From Asterella californica (taxonomy: Eukaryota > Streptophyta > Marchantiopsida > Marchantiales > Aytoniaceae), in the NCBI GenBank assembly GCA_036924285.1, contig JAYKYS010000011.1, positions 2,480,001 through 2,544,000 of the forward strand: a stretch of DNA of 64,000 nucleotides, written 5' to 3'. The translations under genes were made by a program, and so were the position numbers. This document shows positions 9,445 to 20,151 of this stretch, piece by piece (position 1 is the first letter of the stretch; each line of letters starts with the position of its first letter). The notes under the pieces are model-generated. The model did not search any database. It was not told the DNA's origin and saw only the letters and a list, made by a program, of their open reading frames with translations.

Positions 9445-11328
9445 ATGGGGAAGTTACCAGTGTTTCATGGGAAGGACAATGAAGATGTAGAACCATTTGT
9501 ACGAGACTTCAAAAGAGGTTGCATCGGAAACAACGTGAGAAGGAAGGAAGAATGGGTGTTGTTACTGCCAGAGTTTTTAGAAGATTTTGCTCTTACGTGG
9601 TATGAAGACCGAGTGAAGAGCAAGACACCTGGTGCAGTTGAGGACACATGGGAAACGTTGAGTAATGCACTCATCGAAGAATTTCTTCCAGAAGAGAGTT
9701 ATGAGAAGCTCATGGTGGAGCTTACTCATTTGAAGCAACGGGACGACGAGAAAGTTTGGCAATATGCCGAAAGGGTGGATAAGTTGGAGCAACGGTTTCG
9801 GACGGTCCTACGGAAGAGTGGAGACAATGTGGAGCTAACGATGGCGGGGATTGGAGCAGTGTTGACCAAGAACTTGGTGGGAGGGTTGAGGCCTTCAATT
9901 CGAACCCAAGTGAGGTACGAGAAGCCAGCAACCAAAGCGGAGGCCATCAAGATTACGACAAACATGGAAGAGAGTTTGGATGAAGGAGATATCATCCAAC
10001 CTCATCATGCTGCTCTGGTGTCGACTCCGATTCTTGGTGTAGCCACAACGATCGCACCTGCACCGTCACAATTGACGATTGCTTCAACGTCAGCTCCTAC
10101 TCCAACGGTGGTGCCAAGACCGTTTGTCCCAACAACGATGTCTACTGCCACCTCTGATTTTCATGCCGAGCTGAAGAGCATCACCGACACTCTTGCGGAT
10201 CTCAAGATAAACGTGGTGCAGTTACGAGAATGGAGGAACAAAGGTGGAGGAGGAGGTCAAAGAGCTTACGACAACAATCCCAACCGAGGAAATCAAGATA
10301 ACTTTGGAGGCAACCAAGGTAACTTTGGAGGAATCACTTGTTGGACGTGTGGAGGTTCTCATTTCCAGCGAAATTGTCCTAACAACGGAGCAAGAGGTGC
10401 CGAAGCTATCAGAATGAATGTGGGTGGAGGAAATCCATCACAAGGACGAGACAAGGGGGTGGCTACTATCGATGTCGTGCGAGATCCCATCTACGAGAAA
10501 GGAGAGAGTTCAAACTCTTCTCATGCACCGGTGGAGCTTTTAGCTCAAGAAAGGAAAAGAACTCGATTTTCTGATGAACCGGTTTTCATGGAGGAGTCAG
10601 CAAGTAGAAGTACTCGTTCGAGTAATGTTTCGAGTACACCAAGGGAGCCAAGAAGGAAGCTAGGGATGCCGGATTTCACCATTTCATCTTCCCAAGCGGG
10701 ATATGATGTGGTTGAAGATGTGGGTGCTCAGAAAGCCAACATCACTGTTGGACAACTGATCGCACTTAATCCCAGCTTACGAAGGGAACTCAGAGGAGGA
10801 CTGAGTTCTAAGAGAAGCAAGAAGAAGAAACCCAAGAGCAAGACATCAAAGTCTGTGGGAGTTGGTGTGGTGGATGTGCATGCTTCAGAGGTATGCACTA
10901 GGGCTTCAAAGATTGAAGTCCGGTTGAATGGTCACTACGTCTCTGACGTATTGGTGGATGGAGGATCGGCTGTCAACGCCATATCGGAGAGGTTGATGAA
11001 GAAGTTGGGGATGGAACCAACTCGCCCAGCTAGCATTGTCGTGGAGATGGCTAACAAGCAACGGGTAAGACCTCTTGGTGTGTTAGAGAAGGTGGTCGTG
11101 TCTGTGATGGGAGTTCAAACGTTGATGTCCTTTCAAGTGTTAAAGGACTCTAGTTATGATTTGCTCCTAGGTAGGCCTTGGTTGAGAGCTGTGCGCACCA
11201 CTGATAGGTGGCACAAGGGATACTTACGGATTGGGCCTAGAGATCATAGAGTGATAGTTCCTCTCTCGGGTGTTGGAGTTGTGACTTCTGACTCTGATAG
11301 ACCCACTAGTGACTACTGGGAAATTTGA
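9445..11328 (+). pseudogene. Y gag-protease (frame ends at a frameshift)
   Basis: Begins MGKLPVFHGKD, as in X. A gag capsid-like region covers about residues 1-190, followed by a Ala/Thr/Pro-rich linker. A zinc knuckle with the unusual spacing CX2CX3HX4C (CWTCGGSHFQRNC) lies near residues 300-312. The conserved block YDVVEDVGAQKANITVGQL precedes an aspartic protease core VLVDGGSAVNAIS near residues 510-522. The frame ends at 11326-11328 just after DYWE, where X reads on without interruption, so one base has been gained or lost and pol continues in the next frame from about 11309. A programmed shift is possible but unlikely, since X has a single frame. Confidence 0.87.
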
Positions 11329-14300
11329 TACGGAAGATGATCAGAGTGTATCAGAAGTAGATACCGGAGATTCTTATGATCAAGAATCCTCGTCTGAGGA
11401 CGAAGGATTTGGTCGAGATGAATCATTACATCAGCTTAGTGCTATTGACTTGTTGCCTCGACCAGCAGTGGAGAAAGATCCTGACCTAGAAGAGTTGAGT
11501 GAGGCAGAGATTGTGAGAAGACTCTCTACCCTGAAGTTTGGTATTAATGTCACTCAAGAAGAGAAAAGTAGATTCCTAGATATATTTCGAAAATATATCC
11601 ATGTGTTTGCTTTCAGCTACAAGGATTTGAAGGAGGTGACTCTCGAGACTCATCGAATCGAATTGGAGGAGCACGCAAGACCAGTTCGACAGAAGCAGAG
11701 AAGGGTCAATCCCACAACGGCAATGATGGTCAAGGAGGAGATAGACAAGTTGAAGGAGGCGAGTTTCATCTATGAGGTGGAGAACTCAGAATGGGTTTCA
11801 CCCATTGTGATTGTCAAGAAGAAGAATGGTAAGCTGCGAGTGTGCATAGACTATAAGAAGCTGAATGCAGTTACCAAGAAGGATTATTATCCTCTACCAT
11901 TTATAGATGAGATTTTGGAGGAAGTTGCTGGTCATGAGTGGTACAGCTTTGGTGATGGTTATAGTGGGTATAACCAGATCAAGATAGCACAGGAGTACCA
12001 ACAGTTGACTACTTTCACTACTCCTTGGGGAACATTTGCATTTCGGGTGATGCCATTCGGATTGTGTAATGCTCCGGCCACGTTTCAAAGGTTCATGAAC
12101 AAGGTGTTTGAACCATTCATAGGGAAGTTTGTTAGGAATTTCATTGACGATTTCTGTGTGTACGGACGAAAGGAGGACCACTTTGATCATGTGATCAAAG
12201 TTTTGCAGCGGTTGGAGCAAGCCAACGCTTCTCTAAATCCAGAGAAGTGCATCTTTGGCTGCGAAGAAGGTCTGCTGTTAGGGCACATCATTTCCAAGAA
12301 TGAGATTGCGGTAGATCCTGAGAAGGTGAAGAAGATTGTGGATCTTCCATTTCTGATCAACTTGACAAAGTTGAAGCAGTTTCTTGGCATGGTTGGATAT
12401 TATCGTAGGTTTGCCTTTTCCTTCTCAAACAAAGCAATAGCTTTGACTATGTACATGAAGAAGGGAGTTGATTTTGACTTGATAGTGCATGATCAGAAGG
12501 CAAAGGAAGCATTTGAGGAGCTGAAAAAGACATTAGTGACAGCTCCTATACTTGCTAAACCTGAGTGGAGTAAAGCATTTATTCTGTATACGGATGCCTC
12601 CAATGTAGCAATCGGATGTACATTAAGTCAGCTAGATGGAGATGGGCATGATCATCCTATAGCTTATGCTAGTAGGCAGATGGTTCCAGCGGAGAAGAAT
12701 TACTTCGTAACTGAACGAGAAGGATTAGCGGTGATCTTTGGATTGAAGAAATTTCGACACTACTTGCTAGGAGGGAAATTTTCCATAGTCACAGATCACA
12801 AGGCTTTAAAGTATATCTTTAATAAGCCTAATGCCGAAGGTCGTATTGCTCGTTGGAAGATCCTTCTAACAGAATACGATTATGTGATCGAAGATAGACC
12901 AGGGAAGAAGCATGCGAATGCTGATCTTTTGTCAAGGGCTTATGATGATGAGGGAGAAGAACCGTTTGATGATTCATTTCCAGACGAGCATCTGATGACC
13001 ATCACAAGCATCGAGGAGATACCGGACGAGTACAAGGAAATCTAGAGTTTCCTTGTAGATGGCTCTTTTCCAGAAGGTATGCATACCCGAGAACGTAACG
13101 CGTTGATCAAGAGATGCAAACCTTACACCATGGTGGAGGGAATTCTGTTTCATCAAGGAGCAGATGGGTTACTAAGGAGAGCAGTTGGTCAGAAGGAGGC
13201 ATTCAAGCTAATGCACGAGTTTCACGACGGAACTGTTTGCGGAGGTCACTTTGCTGGTAAGATAACAACCTTCAAGATTTTGGATGCGGGTTATCACTGG
13301 AGAGGGATTTTCAAAGAGTGTTTAGACTATTGCAAAACTTGTGACGTATGTCAAGCATTTGCTCTAAAGTCTACTAAAACACCTCCGTTAAGATCAATTC
13401 CAGTATTAGGGCCGTTTGAGAAATGAGGTATTGACTTTGTAGGTCCTCTTAATAAGACACCTCGAGGTAATAGATACATTGTAGTCGCTACTGACTATTG
13501 TACCAAGTGGGTAGAGGCTAGACCTTTGAGAGAGACCAATGAAACAGAAGTCGGTAGATTCTTATGGGAGAGGATCATCACGAGATTTGGATGTCCGTTA
13601 GAGTTGGTCTCAGATAGAGGAGGAGAGTTTGTAGGGAGCATGACTACTGCTATGCTACAACACTTTTCTATCAAGCCACGAGTAACGACCTCATACAAAC
13701 CAAATGCTAATGATCTTGCGGAGAAGACCAATCTTACACTTTGTATGATGCTCGCCAAAGACGCTGGTGTTGAAACTGCGAAACATACTTGGGATAAGAG
13801 ACTACATGCCATCTTATGGGAGTACCGAACGACAACAAAGACTTCTACTGGATACTCCCCATTTCGACTGGTTTATGGAGTGGAGTCCAAGTTGCCGATC
13901 CAATTCGAATTGGATACTTTTCAAACTATTCAACGAAAGTTGAAGAGGTCGAGAGGAGAAGACGTGGTCAGATCAAGAAGGGAGCAACTCATGGAGTTGG
14001 AAGAGACCCGAGCGGTACCAATGATCCGGATGGAACGAGCTCAGGCGTATCAAAAGAAGAGTTACGACAAACGGTTGGGCAAGAGGGAGGTAAAACCTTT
14101 TCAAGTCGGAGATTGGGTTATGTTGTATGATGCTATCAGATTCAAGAGGGCTAGGAAGAAGTTTCTTCCGATATATTTTGATCCTTTTGTTGTAGATAAG
14201 GTGTGGAGCAACTTCACATATGACCTTCAGGAGCTGGGAGGAAGGAGATTTGATCGAGTAAATCATGACAACTTGAAGTTGTTTCATCGACGAAAGTTCT

Positions 14301-14332
14301 CTCTTCACTCCGAGGACGGAGCGAAAATTTAG
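11309..14332 (+). pseudogene. Y RT-RNase H-integrase with two Trp-to-stop codons
   Basis: One reading frame with two internal stops: TAG at 13043-13045 and TGA at 13424-13426; X has tryptophan at both positions. RT shows KKKNGKLRVCIDYKKLN and catalytic FIDD near 12139-12150. RNase H shows YTDASNVAIGC near 12590. The integrase zinc motif (H..H, CKTCDVC) is at about 13220-13350. The integrase core has IDFVGPL, SDRGGEF and the LAEKTN glutamate, and a C-terminal GPF-like region ends the protein. There is no second RNase H and no chromodomain. The final TAG abuts the polypurine tract. Confidence 0.9.
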
Positions 14333-14345
14333 TCTGGGGGTAAAA
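14333..14345 (+). other. Y polypurine tract
   Basis: TCTGGGGGTAAAA lies between the pol stop and the 3' LTR, matching the X tract TCCGGGGGTAAA. Confidence 0.75.
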
Positions 14346-15257
14346 TGTAACGACCTATGTTACACATAGGAAGTTTGTCTATTAGTAAGGTGTTTAGTTA
14401 TAACTAAGTGTTGAGAATGTTTATTGGCTGCCAAAGTACTTTAAGGATGTATCAAGTTAGTCATGACTAGCTAAAAGTTAGTTATGATTAAACTTAGCTG
14501 TACTTTTGGCAGAATTCAGATATTTGCTAAAGAGTGAGCACTACTATCTTGTCATCTTGTCTAAAAGATAGAAAGGAGGTGGAAAGTATCCCTTATCTCC
14601 TTTTTGACTTGATATTAGTGGTTGGATTAAAGTTGTGGACTTTGTGGGCATTAAAAACAAGAAGAGATTCCACATGTTTCCTTTTTAGTGGGTCCTAGTG
14701 TAGAGGGGGGGTGGAAATTCGAGATTCCTTGAGAATATTCCAGAATCCTTCTAGAAGTTGTTGACTTTGAAGGAATAAGCCCATGTGAAAAGATAAAAAG
14801 CCCATGTGATCAATGCTTTTACCTTAAGTAATATCTTAGTAAAACCCGGTAAAAGTAGTTACGGCTGAGTTATCGGGGGTACCAAAGTAAAAACCTAGAA
14901 TGTATAAATAGAGGAGTAGAGAAGAGCTCCTCATCCTTGTTTTAACATTGTCGTAATGACAACTTGAGTAATATAGAGGTGTGGGATATTTTTAGCATGT
15001 GAGAACTTGAGAGACGTCGTTAGAATGGAGGATTTTAGTTGATGTGTTTAAGGAGATTTTTAGTTGATAAGTTTGTGGGTGTATGAATGAGTGAACTCAA
15101 CATTTTCCCTTCAAGTTCATGGTGTGCTTCCATCAAAGCCATCAGAGGTGACCCCTGAGTGAGAGACAGGCCCGACATGTTGCAGATTCGTGGATGACGA
15201 TCGTGGAGGTTGAGAGATCGGGGGGTAGTTGATCGATAGGACCACGGAGGGTTTACA
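14346..15257 (+). repeat. Y 3' LTR
   Basis: A 912-bp copy of 6499-7410, ending GGGTTTACA, followed by the duplicated GCTC and resumed X gag sequence. Confidence 0.93.
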
Positions 15258-16379
15258 GCTCCTACTTTGAGAATCTCCAATGATCATAGGTTCCTCTGAA
15301 AACCTCGTCCTCTTCCTCTCGTGAGCTAAGAGTTCCACTTGAGAGTAAGAACATTCTCCTCTCTCGTAGACATTTGGTACCTTCACCGCATCAATTGTGG
15401 CAACGCCTTTGTCTTTGTTTTGTGACGGAACTCCTCCTCCCAGATTTCCTCTTGCACCTTCATTGTTCCGTCCTCCATTTTGGATGGAGTGTGGACAATT
15501 CCTTTGAAAATGAGGACCACCACATCCGTAGCACGAGATACCACCGAATTCATTTTGAGGCCCTCGATTGAAATTTCCTCCATAACCTCGTTGGCCTCCT
15601 CCTCCTCCTTGGTTCCTCCGCTCTTTCAACTGCACTACATTGATCTTCAGATCCGTCAACGTTTCTGTTATCTGTCTTAGTTCATCTTGAAGATTAGGCG
15701 TCGGAGGGTTGACAGCAACCACAACAGGTGTGTTAACCACAGCAGAGGTGTTAACCACAGCAGGCGTCGGGATTCTCTGAGCAGCTCTACCACCGAGTGT
15801 AATCCCTGCAACACTTGCCGCCTTTGCTTCTCCTAGAAGAACGTCATCATCTTCCAAACTCTCTTCCATTCGAACTGCAATTTCAATCGCCTTCGCCTTA
15901 GTGGTGGGCTTCTCGTACTTCACATGAGTTCTGATTTGAGACCTCAAACCTGCCACAAAGTTCTTGGTAAGCATGGCCACAATTCCCACCATTGTAGCCT
16001 CCACATTATCACCGCTCTTCTTCAATATAGTCTTGAAACGAGCCTCCAACTTCTCGGTCCTTTCTGCGTAAACCCTCACTTTCTCAGCATCTCCTTGCTT
16101 TAAGAAGGTCACCTCGGTCATGAGCTTCTCATAGCTCTCATCCGGCAAAAAGTTCTCGATTAGAGCCTCCGTCAAGCTTTCCCATGTACCCATCTCAGTC
16201 TTGTTCCTTCTGTATTCCTCATACCAAGTCAATGCGGTATCCTCTAGGAAATCAGGCAATAGTGATGCCCACTCTTCCTTCTTCCTCTCATGGTTTCCTA
16301 TGCATGCTCGCTTGAAATCTCGCACAAAGGTTTCTACATCCTCACCATCCTTTCCATAGAAAACCGGAAGCTTCCCCAT
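15258..16379 (-). CDS. X gag (upstream part, interrupted by Y)
   Basis: Starts MGKLPVFYGKD at 16379. The capsid-like region runs to about residue 190. A zinc knuckle CYGCGGPHFQRNC with CX2CX3HX4C spacing follows at about residues 280-292, then GVATIDAV and a Ser/Arg-rich stretch where Y inserted. The open frame runs on to 15117 only by reading into the Y LTR. The frame upstream and downstream of Y agrees once Y is excluded. No lesion is seen in this part. It sits 53 nt after ORF-c. Confidence 0.87.
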
Positions 16380-16432
16380 CTTAAATTCTTGATGTCTTCT
16401 CCTCTCCTCAACACGATATCTCTCTTCGTTTT

Positions 16433-16597
16433 CTAATATAGGATGAACATTACTAACTCCATGCGAGCATAATCAACCATCGGTAGCAAGAAAGGAAAGG
16501 GTTCCATCATAATCGCTTGCGCTATCTCCTCACCGAACGTATGCATGAGTCGCATCCTCATTGTCACCTTCTCCACCATCTGGATTACCATCTCCAT
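16433..16597 (-). CDS. X ORF-c: 54-aa protein coupled to ORF-b
   Basis: The ATG at 16597-16595 overlaps the TGA of ORF-b (16599-16597) as TGATG, exactly as in Y; an in-frame ATG one codon earlier also overlaps. The length equals the Y copy. The C-terminus EPFPFLLPMVDYARMELVM is conserved. The function is unknown. It ends 53 nt before gag. Confidence 0.78.
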   Translation of the reverse strand: MEMVIQMVEKVTMRMRLMHTFGEEIAQAIMMEPFPFLLPMVDYARMELVMFILY

Positions 16598-17067
16598 CAT
16601 GCGTTAGCTGAATTTTCGTCTGAAGATGGCAGCTTCTCCGTTTCAACTCCTTGCTCCTCTCTCAATCTTCTAGACGTAGATGCCAACAGGGCAATCACGT
16701 CTCCACACTCGTGCTCCTTTGGCAAACCTTCAATTCCACAGTTTGAGCAGATATTTTCGTCTTTAAAAACACGCGAAGGAGACGATGGACCAACTCGGAG
16801 ACCTAGATCGATAGAACTCCTTCCTTCACGAAGGTTTTCTCTCTTGAATCTCACGGGACAACTTGCTGCATAGTGACCCAACCCTCTACAAAAGTAGCAC
16901 CACGGTTCTACCCTCAACTTCTTCTTGGAAGAGTCTTGCTTGTTTCTCTCCGTTCTCTCTTTAAATTCGACCTTTAACTCTCTAGAACGTTCGTCCACAC
17001 CCACTATGACATCAAGATTTTGAGGAAGGTTCCTAAGCCTCACTACCCACTCTTTCTGACCCTCCAT
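16597..17067 (-). CDS. X ORF-b: 156-aa double zinc-motif accessory protein
   Basis: ATG at 17067-17065. WVVRLRNLPQNLDVIV opens the protein. The CCHC knuckle CYFCRGLGHYAASC and the second motif CSNCGIEGLPKEHEC keep the same spacings as in Y. No stop or shift is present although X pol is broken. The plus-strand 118-aa frame across it (16517-16873) is a shadow. Confidence 0.82.
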   Translation of the reverse strand: MEGQKEWVVRLRNLPQNLDVIVGVDERSRELKVEFKERTERNKQDSSKKKLRVEPWCYFCRGLGHYAASCPVRFKRENLREGRSSIDLGLRVGPSSPSRVFKDENICSNCGIEGLPKEHECGDVIALLASTSRRLREEQGVETEKLPSSDENSANA

Positions 17068-17468
17068 GATCTTGACTTAAATTCGACCCCATGCAGATTT
17101 TGATCGATTGGACTACCAGCTGAACTTCTGACAGCGATATCTTGAGCTCTGTAGCTCCAAAACTAGTGATCTTTGGATCAATAGATAGATCAGAAGCTTC
17201 TCCAGTTCGTCGTGAAGTTTCAAGGACGTCCGAGAAATACAGAGAAAATGACGGTGACTGTAAACTCGATCAGAAAACGAATCGTCTACACCTTCAGACT
17301 CTTGGTCTCTCCTCCTTTTAGTCTCAACGATAAGGACTATCACTCAAAGAACCTGATAAGAGTGATCTGATCCTCTACCCTCATGAACATATAGGATTAT
17401 ATGAATCATTCTACTCTCAGATTTAAACTCTAACACTCGACACGTTCTCTTCAGCTGATTCTAACATC

Positions 17469-17639
17469 CTATGTGTACAGAATGTACAAGATGACCTCAA
17501 ATGCATCGTAGATGACAACCGGATACACGAATGGCTCTAAGGTCTCTAGCATGGCAGTAGCTCTAGCCTCTCCAAGAGTTCTCTCGATATGCTCTCTCAT
17601 AACGTCCTTCTGTCTGATGTAAAACTGCACGCGAAACAT
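17469..17639 (-). CDS. X ORF-a: 56-aa conserved leader protein
   Basis: ATG at 17639-17637 and TAG at 17471-17469, starting about 45 nt inside the element from the 5' LTR edge. It has the same length as Y ORF-a and 46 of 56 identical residues; the C-terminal half is invariant apart from one Tyr/Phe swap. An upstream open extension exists, but it lacks an ATG and crosses the PBS and LTR, so the ATG here is preferred. The next 400 nt to ORF-b hold no conserved ORF. Confidence 0.8.
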   Translation of the reverse strand: MFRVQFYIRQKDVMREHIERTLGEARATAMLETLEPFVYPVVIYDAFEVILYILYT

Positions 17640-17663
17640 ATCTCTCAAGCCTCCTAGTGAGGT

Positions 17664-17683
17664 CCCGGCAACGGAACCAAAAA
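17664..17683 (-). other. X primer-binding site
   Basis: On the minus strand TTTTTGGTTCCGTTGCCGGG follows the 5' LTR end. It fits a tRNA-Asp-type PBS with two mismatches near the CCA end (inference). Confidence 0.65.
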
Positions 17684-18466
17684 TGTGGCCCTCAAGCTTG
17701 CTACCGGTCCTGTCTCTCACCCAGGGTAAACCTCTGATGGCCTTTGAGGAGGCGCATCATGGAACTAAGAGGCCTCGGCTAAATCCAACTCTCAACATTC
17801 TCATATCTCTTCCTCATTGGGAACGAGAACTCTCATGGAGACGTAGAGATGTAAAACACACCCTTTATAGATATGGCCTAACGGCTTCCAAATACAAAGC
17901 AAAGAGAGGATGAGAGATCACTCCACAACCACTCTATTTATACTACTGCAGATTTACCATGGTAACTACTTGTAAATCTGATTTACTGCAATTTACCGAG
18001 ACCAAGTCAAAGGTAAAAGTCCTAAGTCAAGAGTAGATTTCTCCTCTTTTGACTCTACTCTAATAATTAGGATTCTTCTAGAAGTATAAAGGAATCTTTG
18101 AAAGGAATCTCGGATTGCTCCTTACAAGACAAAATACTAACACATAATTGAGCCAAAAAGGTCAACAACCCTCTTGATTGTTTGACCCTTAAGTCTCTAC
18201 AACCAATAAAAATCAGTCACGCATAAGACAAGAGTGTATTATTCACATCTTTGTCATTTTATGCACAACCAAACAAAATAGTAGTTCTCACACTTTAGAA
18301 TATTCTAATATTCTGCCCTCAAATACCTCCAACTCTAACTGTGACTACTCCTAGTTATCTGTCACTAACTTAGAGTATGGTCTAGCCTTGGGACTTATTT
18401 AGAAGACTCACCACACATAGTTATAACTTATCACATATTTACTACTATGCAACCCCTGGTGTTACA
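17684..18466 (-). repeat. X 5' LTR with TATA box
   Basis: 783 bp, about five differences from 1980-2762. The minus-strand TATAAATA box is at 17935-17942. It is followed on its outer side by the GATC duplication and the resumed W LTR. Confidence 0.92.
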
Positions 18467-18470
18467 GATC

Positions 18471-19276
18471 CGTCTCTTCATAAACCGTCTTGTCTAGTGC
18501 GTAGCCTGCACAAATCTGAACCCAATGACGCCTTGCGCGCTTGCATTGGACCTCCAAATCTCCTGAACCGTCCGCTGACAAGTCGTAGATGTAAGCTAAC
18601 CCCTTAAGCTGCCCCTTTACATCAGTCTCTATACGTACAAGGTTTCTGTGATAAAGAGGAAGTTGGCCCCTTGCATCTTTAATATAACGTCTGGAGCCGC
18701 TAATACCCAGTCAGCAAGTAAACTAGGGCCTAGTTTGATTTTTCCTTCTTTCGAGTCGCATAACTTCTTCACTAGACGTCCAAACGAAGTAAACAAGATG
18801 CCTATGAAAAGCTGACAACGAGCTCTACTTATATATGCGATGAAAGTGAAGATCCGAAGTCGTGCCAAAAGCTCGTAAGCTGGGGCCTAGCTTATTTTAC
18901 CCATCTTTGAGTCCTGTAACTTCTCCACTAGGCGTCCAAACAAAGTAGACAAAGTGCCTATGAAAAGCTAACAAGGAGCTCTATCCAATGATGCGATAAA
19001 AGCGAAGATCCGAAGTCGTGCCAAAAGTCCATAAGCTGGGGTCTAGCTTGTTTTACCCATCTTTCGAGTCTTGTAACTTCTCCACTAGGCATCCAAGCGA
19101 AGTAGACGAAGTGCCTATGGAGTGCTGACAAAGAGCTCTTTCCACAGATGCGATGAAAATAGAATGATGTCAAAAGTCCGTAAGCAAAGGACTAGCTTGT
19201 CTTTCCCATGAGTGTCCTTGGAGCGACTAAAGTCAAAATTTGATTTTCATGTAGGAAGCCGGTCCACGACACGACA
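18471..19276 (-). repeat. W 3' LTR, inner part with ~157-bp tandem repeats
   Basis: Aligns with 30620-31426. It contains diverged tandem units beginning GAAGATCCGAAGTCGTGCC at 18848 and 19004. It ends GGTCCACGACACGACA next to the W polypurine tract. Short minus-strand frames here (18629-18868, 18958-19173) are products of the repeat, not genes. Confidence 0.78.
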
Positions 19277-19293
19277 TCCATCCCCTCCAAACC
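19277..19293 (-). other. W polypurine tract
   Basis: On the minus strand GGTTTGGAGGGGATGGA lies directly before the LTR start TGTCGTGTCGTGG, which fixes the inner LTR edge and the direction of W. Confidence 0.6.
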
Positions 19294-20151
19294 AGAGATA
19301 CCAACCAAGGAGTGGACCGGCATGTACACTCGTTCTCATCTTGTCATCTTCTCTCTCATCTCAGTCAACCTCATCCTCAAGGTTGCAACCTGATCGTCAT
19401 CTTGAAGTTGCTACCCTGCCATGATCTTCCCTAGTTCCATCATCGACTTTCTTCTCCAACCTCCCATCCAATCACCCCTCTATATCTACACATCTTTCAA
19501 TATGCAAAAACATAGAAAAAATAACCCATCATACCATAGAAATGTCTTCCATCCGTCTTGTAGAACCTCACCGTCGAGGTTTGTGACCCAAGTGTCGTAA
19601 TAGACATCCCCGTCATCCCAATCATTACCATATATCTTGGCTGTAACTCTCAACCTCAAGTCTATAAGTATCAATCTCTTCTTTTTTGTTTTCTGAAAAA
19701 AACCATGCTGCTACAACCAAAATTCTCAACCGCAACCATTATTATCTCGCTGTACAATGGTATCCTCCTCAACCATCATCCTCCCTGCTCTCTTCTTCTG
19801 AAAGGCTTTACAACCTCCCAAGCCTCATCCTCCCGACCCTAATCACATGTAAATTTTCACAACCTCTCAAGCATAATCACCTTCAGCAATGGCTTCTCCC
19901 CTGTAAGCCATCTTTACCCATCATCCTATACCCATAGCCTCAAGAGCATCGTCCACTCTCCTTCACCCTCAGCATGTCCGTCCTTGATGATGTCAATGTA
20001 GACCTCATGGACTTCTCTTGTAGTCGCACCCAAGACATCCAGTGAAATGAATCCAATATTGACATCTCGAATGCACTCTTCCCAACCTCCTTTCGCATCC
20101 ATCATCATAACCTCAATCCCAATATCTGGTTGTTGTTTACATGCAACCAGA
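19294..20151 (-). other. W internal region, no clear gene
   Basis: Lies between the W gag remnant and the polypurine tract. Short minus-strand frames (19486-19674, 19926-20108) show no motif I know. It may be a decayed gag 3' end. No pol motif is visible. Confidence 0.4.

Larger units (their letters stand above)
6499..15257 (+). mobile_element. Element Y: youngest Ty3/Gypsy copy, inserted antisense in X gag-pol
   Basis: The 912-bp LTRs (6499-7410 and 14346-15257) differ at about three bases. The 4-bp duplication is GCTC (6495-6498 and 15258-15261). It is 8759 bp long. Order: LTR, PBS, ORF-a, leader with tandem repeats, a Y-only ORF, ORF-b, ORF-c, gag-pro, pol, polypurine tract, LTR. It is the same family as X by gag, pol and accessory ORFs, but the LTRs are only related at their ends and core promoter (TATAAATAG), so the two are different subfamilies. 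Gag-pol has one frameshift and two nonsense codons, so Y cannot make a full polyprotein by ordinary translation, although the insertion is recent. Confidence 0.92.
1980..18466 (-). mobile_element. Element X: Ty3/Gypsy element inserted in the W LTR, itself split by Y
   Basis: Identical-length 783-bp LTRs (1980-2762 and 17684-18466) differ at about five positions. The 4-bp duplication GATC lies at 1976-1979 and 18467-18470; the other W LTR (near 30616) has a single uninterrupted copy of this site. Order on the minus strand: 5' LTR, PBS, ORF-a, ORF-b, ORF-c, gag-pro-pol, polypurine tract, 3' LTR. Gag-pol is interrupted by element Y (6499-15257). There is no chromodomain and no ORF after pol. Without Y it is about 7.7 kb. 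Pol carries two in-frame stops, so X is not autonomous now despite its young LTRs. Confidence 0.9.

Noticed and set aside
11309..11328. Programmed frameshift between Y gag-pro and pol
   Set aside because: X has gag-pro-pol in one frame at this point, so a simple indel in Y is more likely.
16517..16873. 118-aa plus-strand ORF
   Set aside because: Exact antisense of X ORF-b, which is conserved with Y on the other strand; shadow frame.
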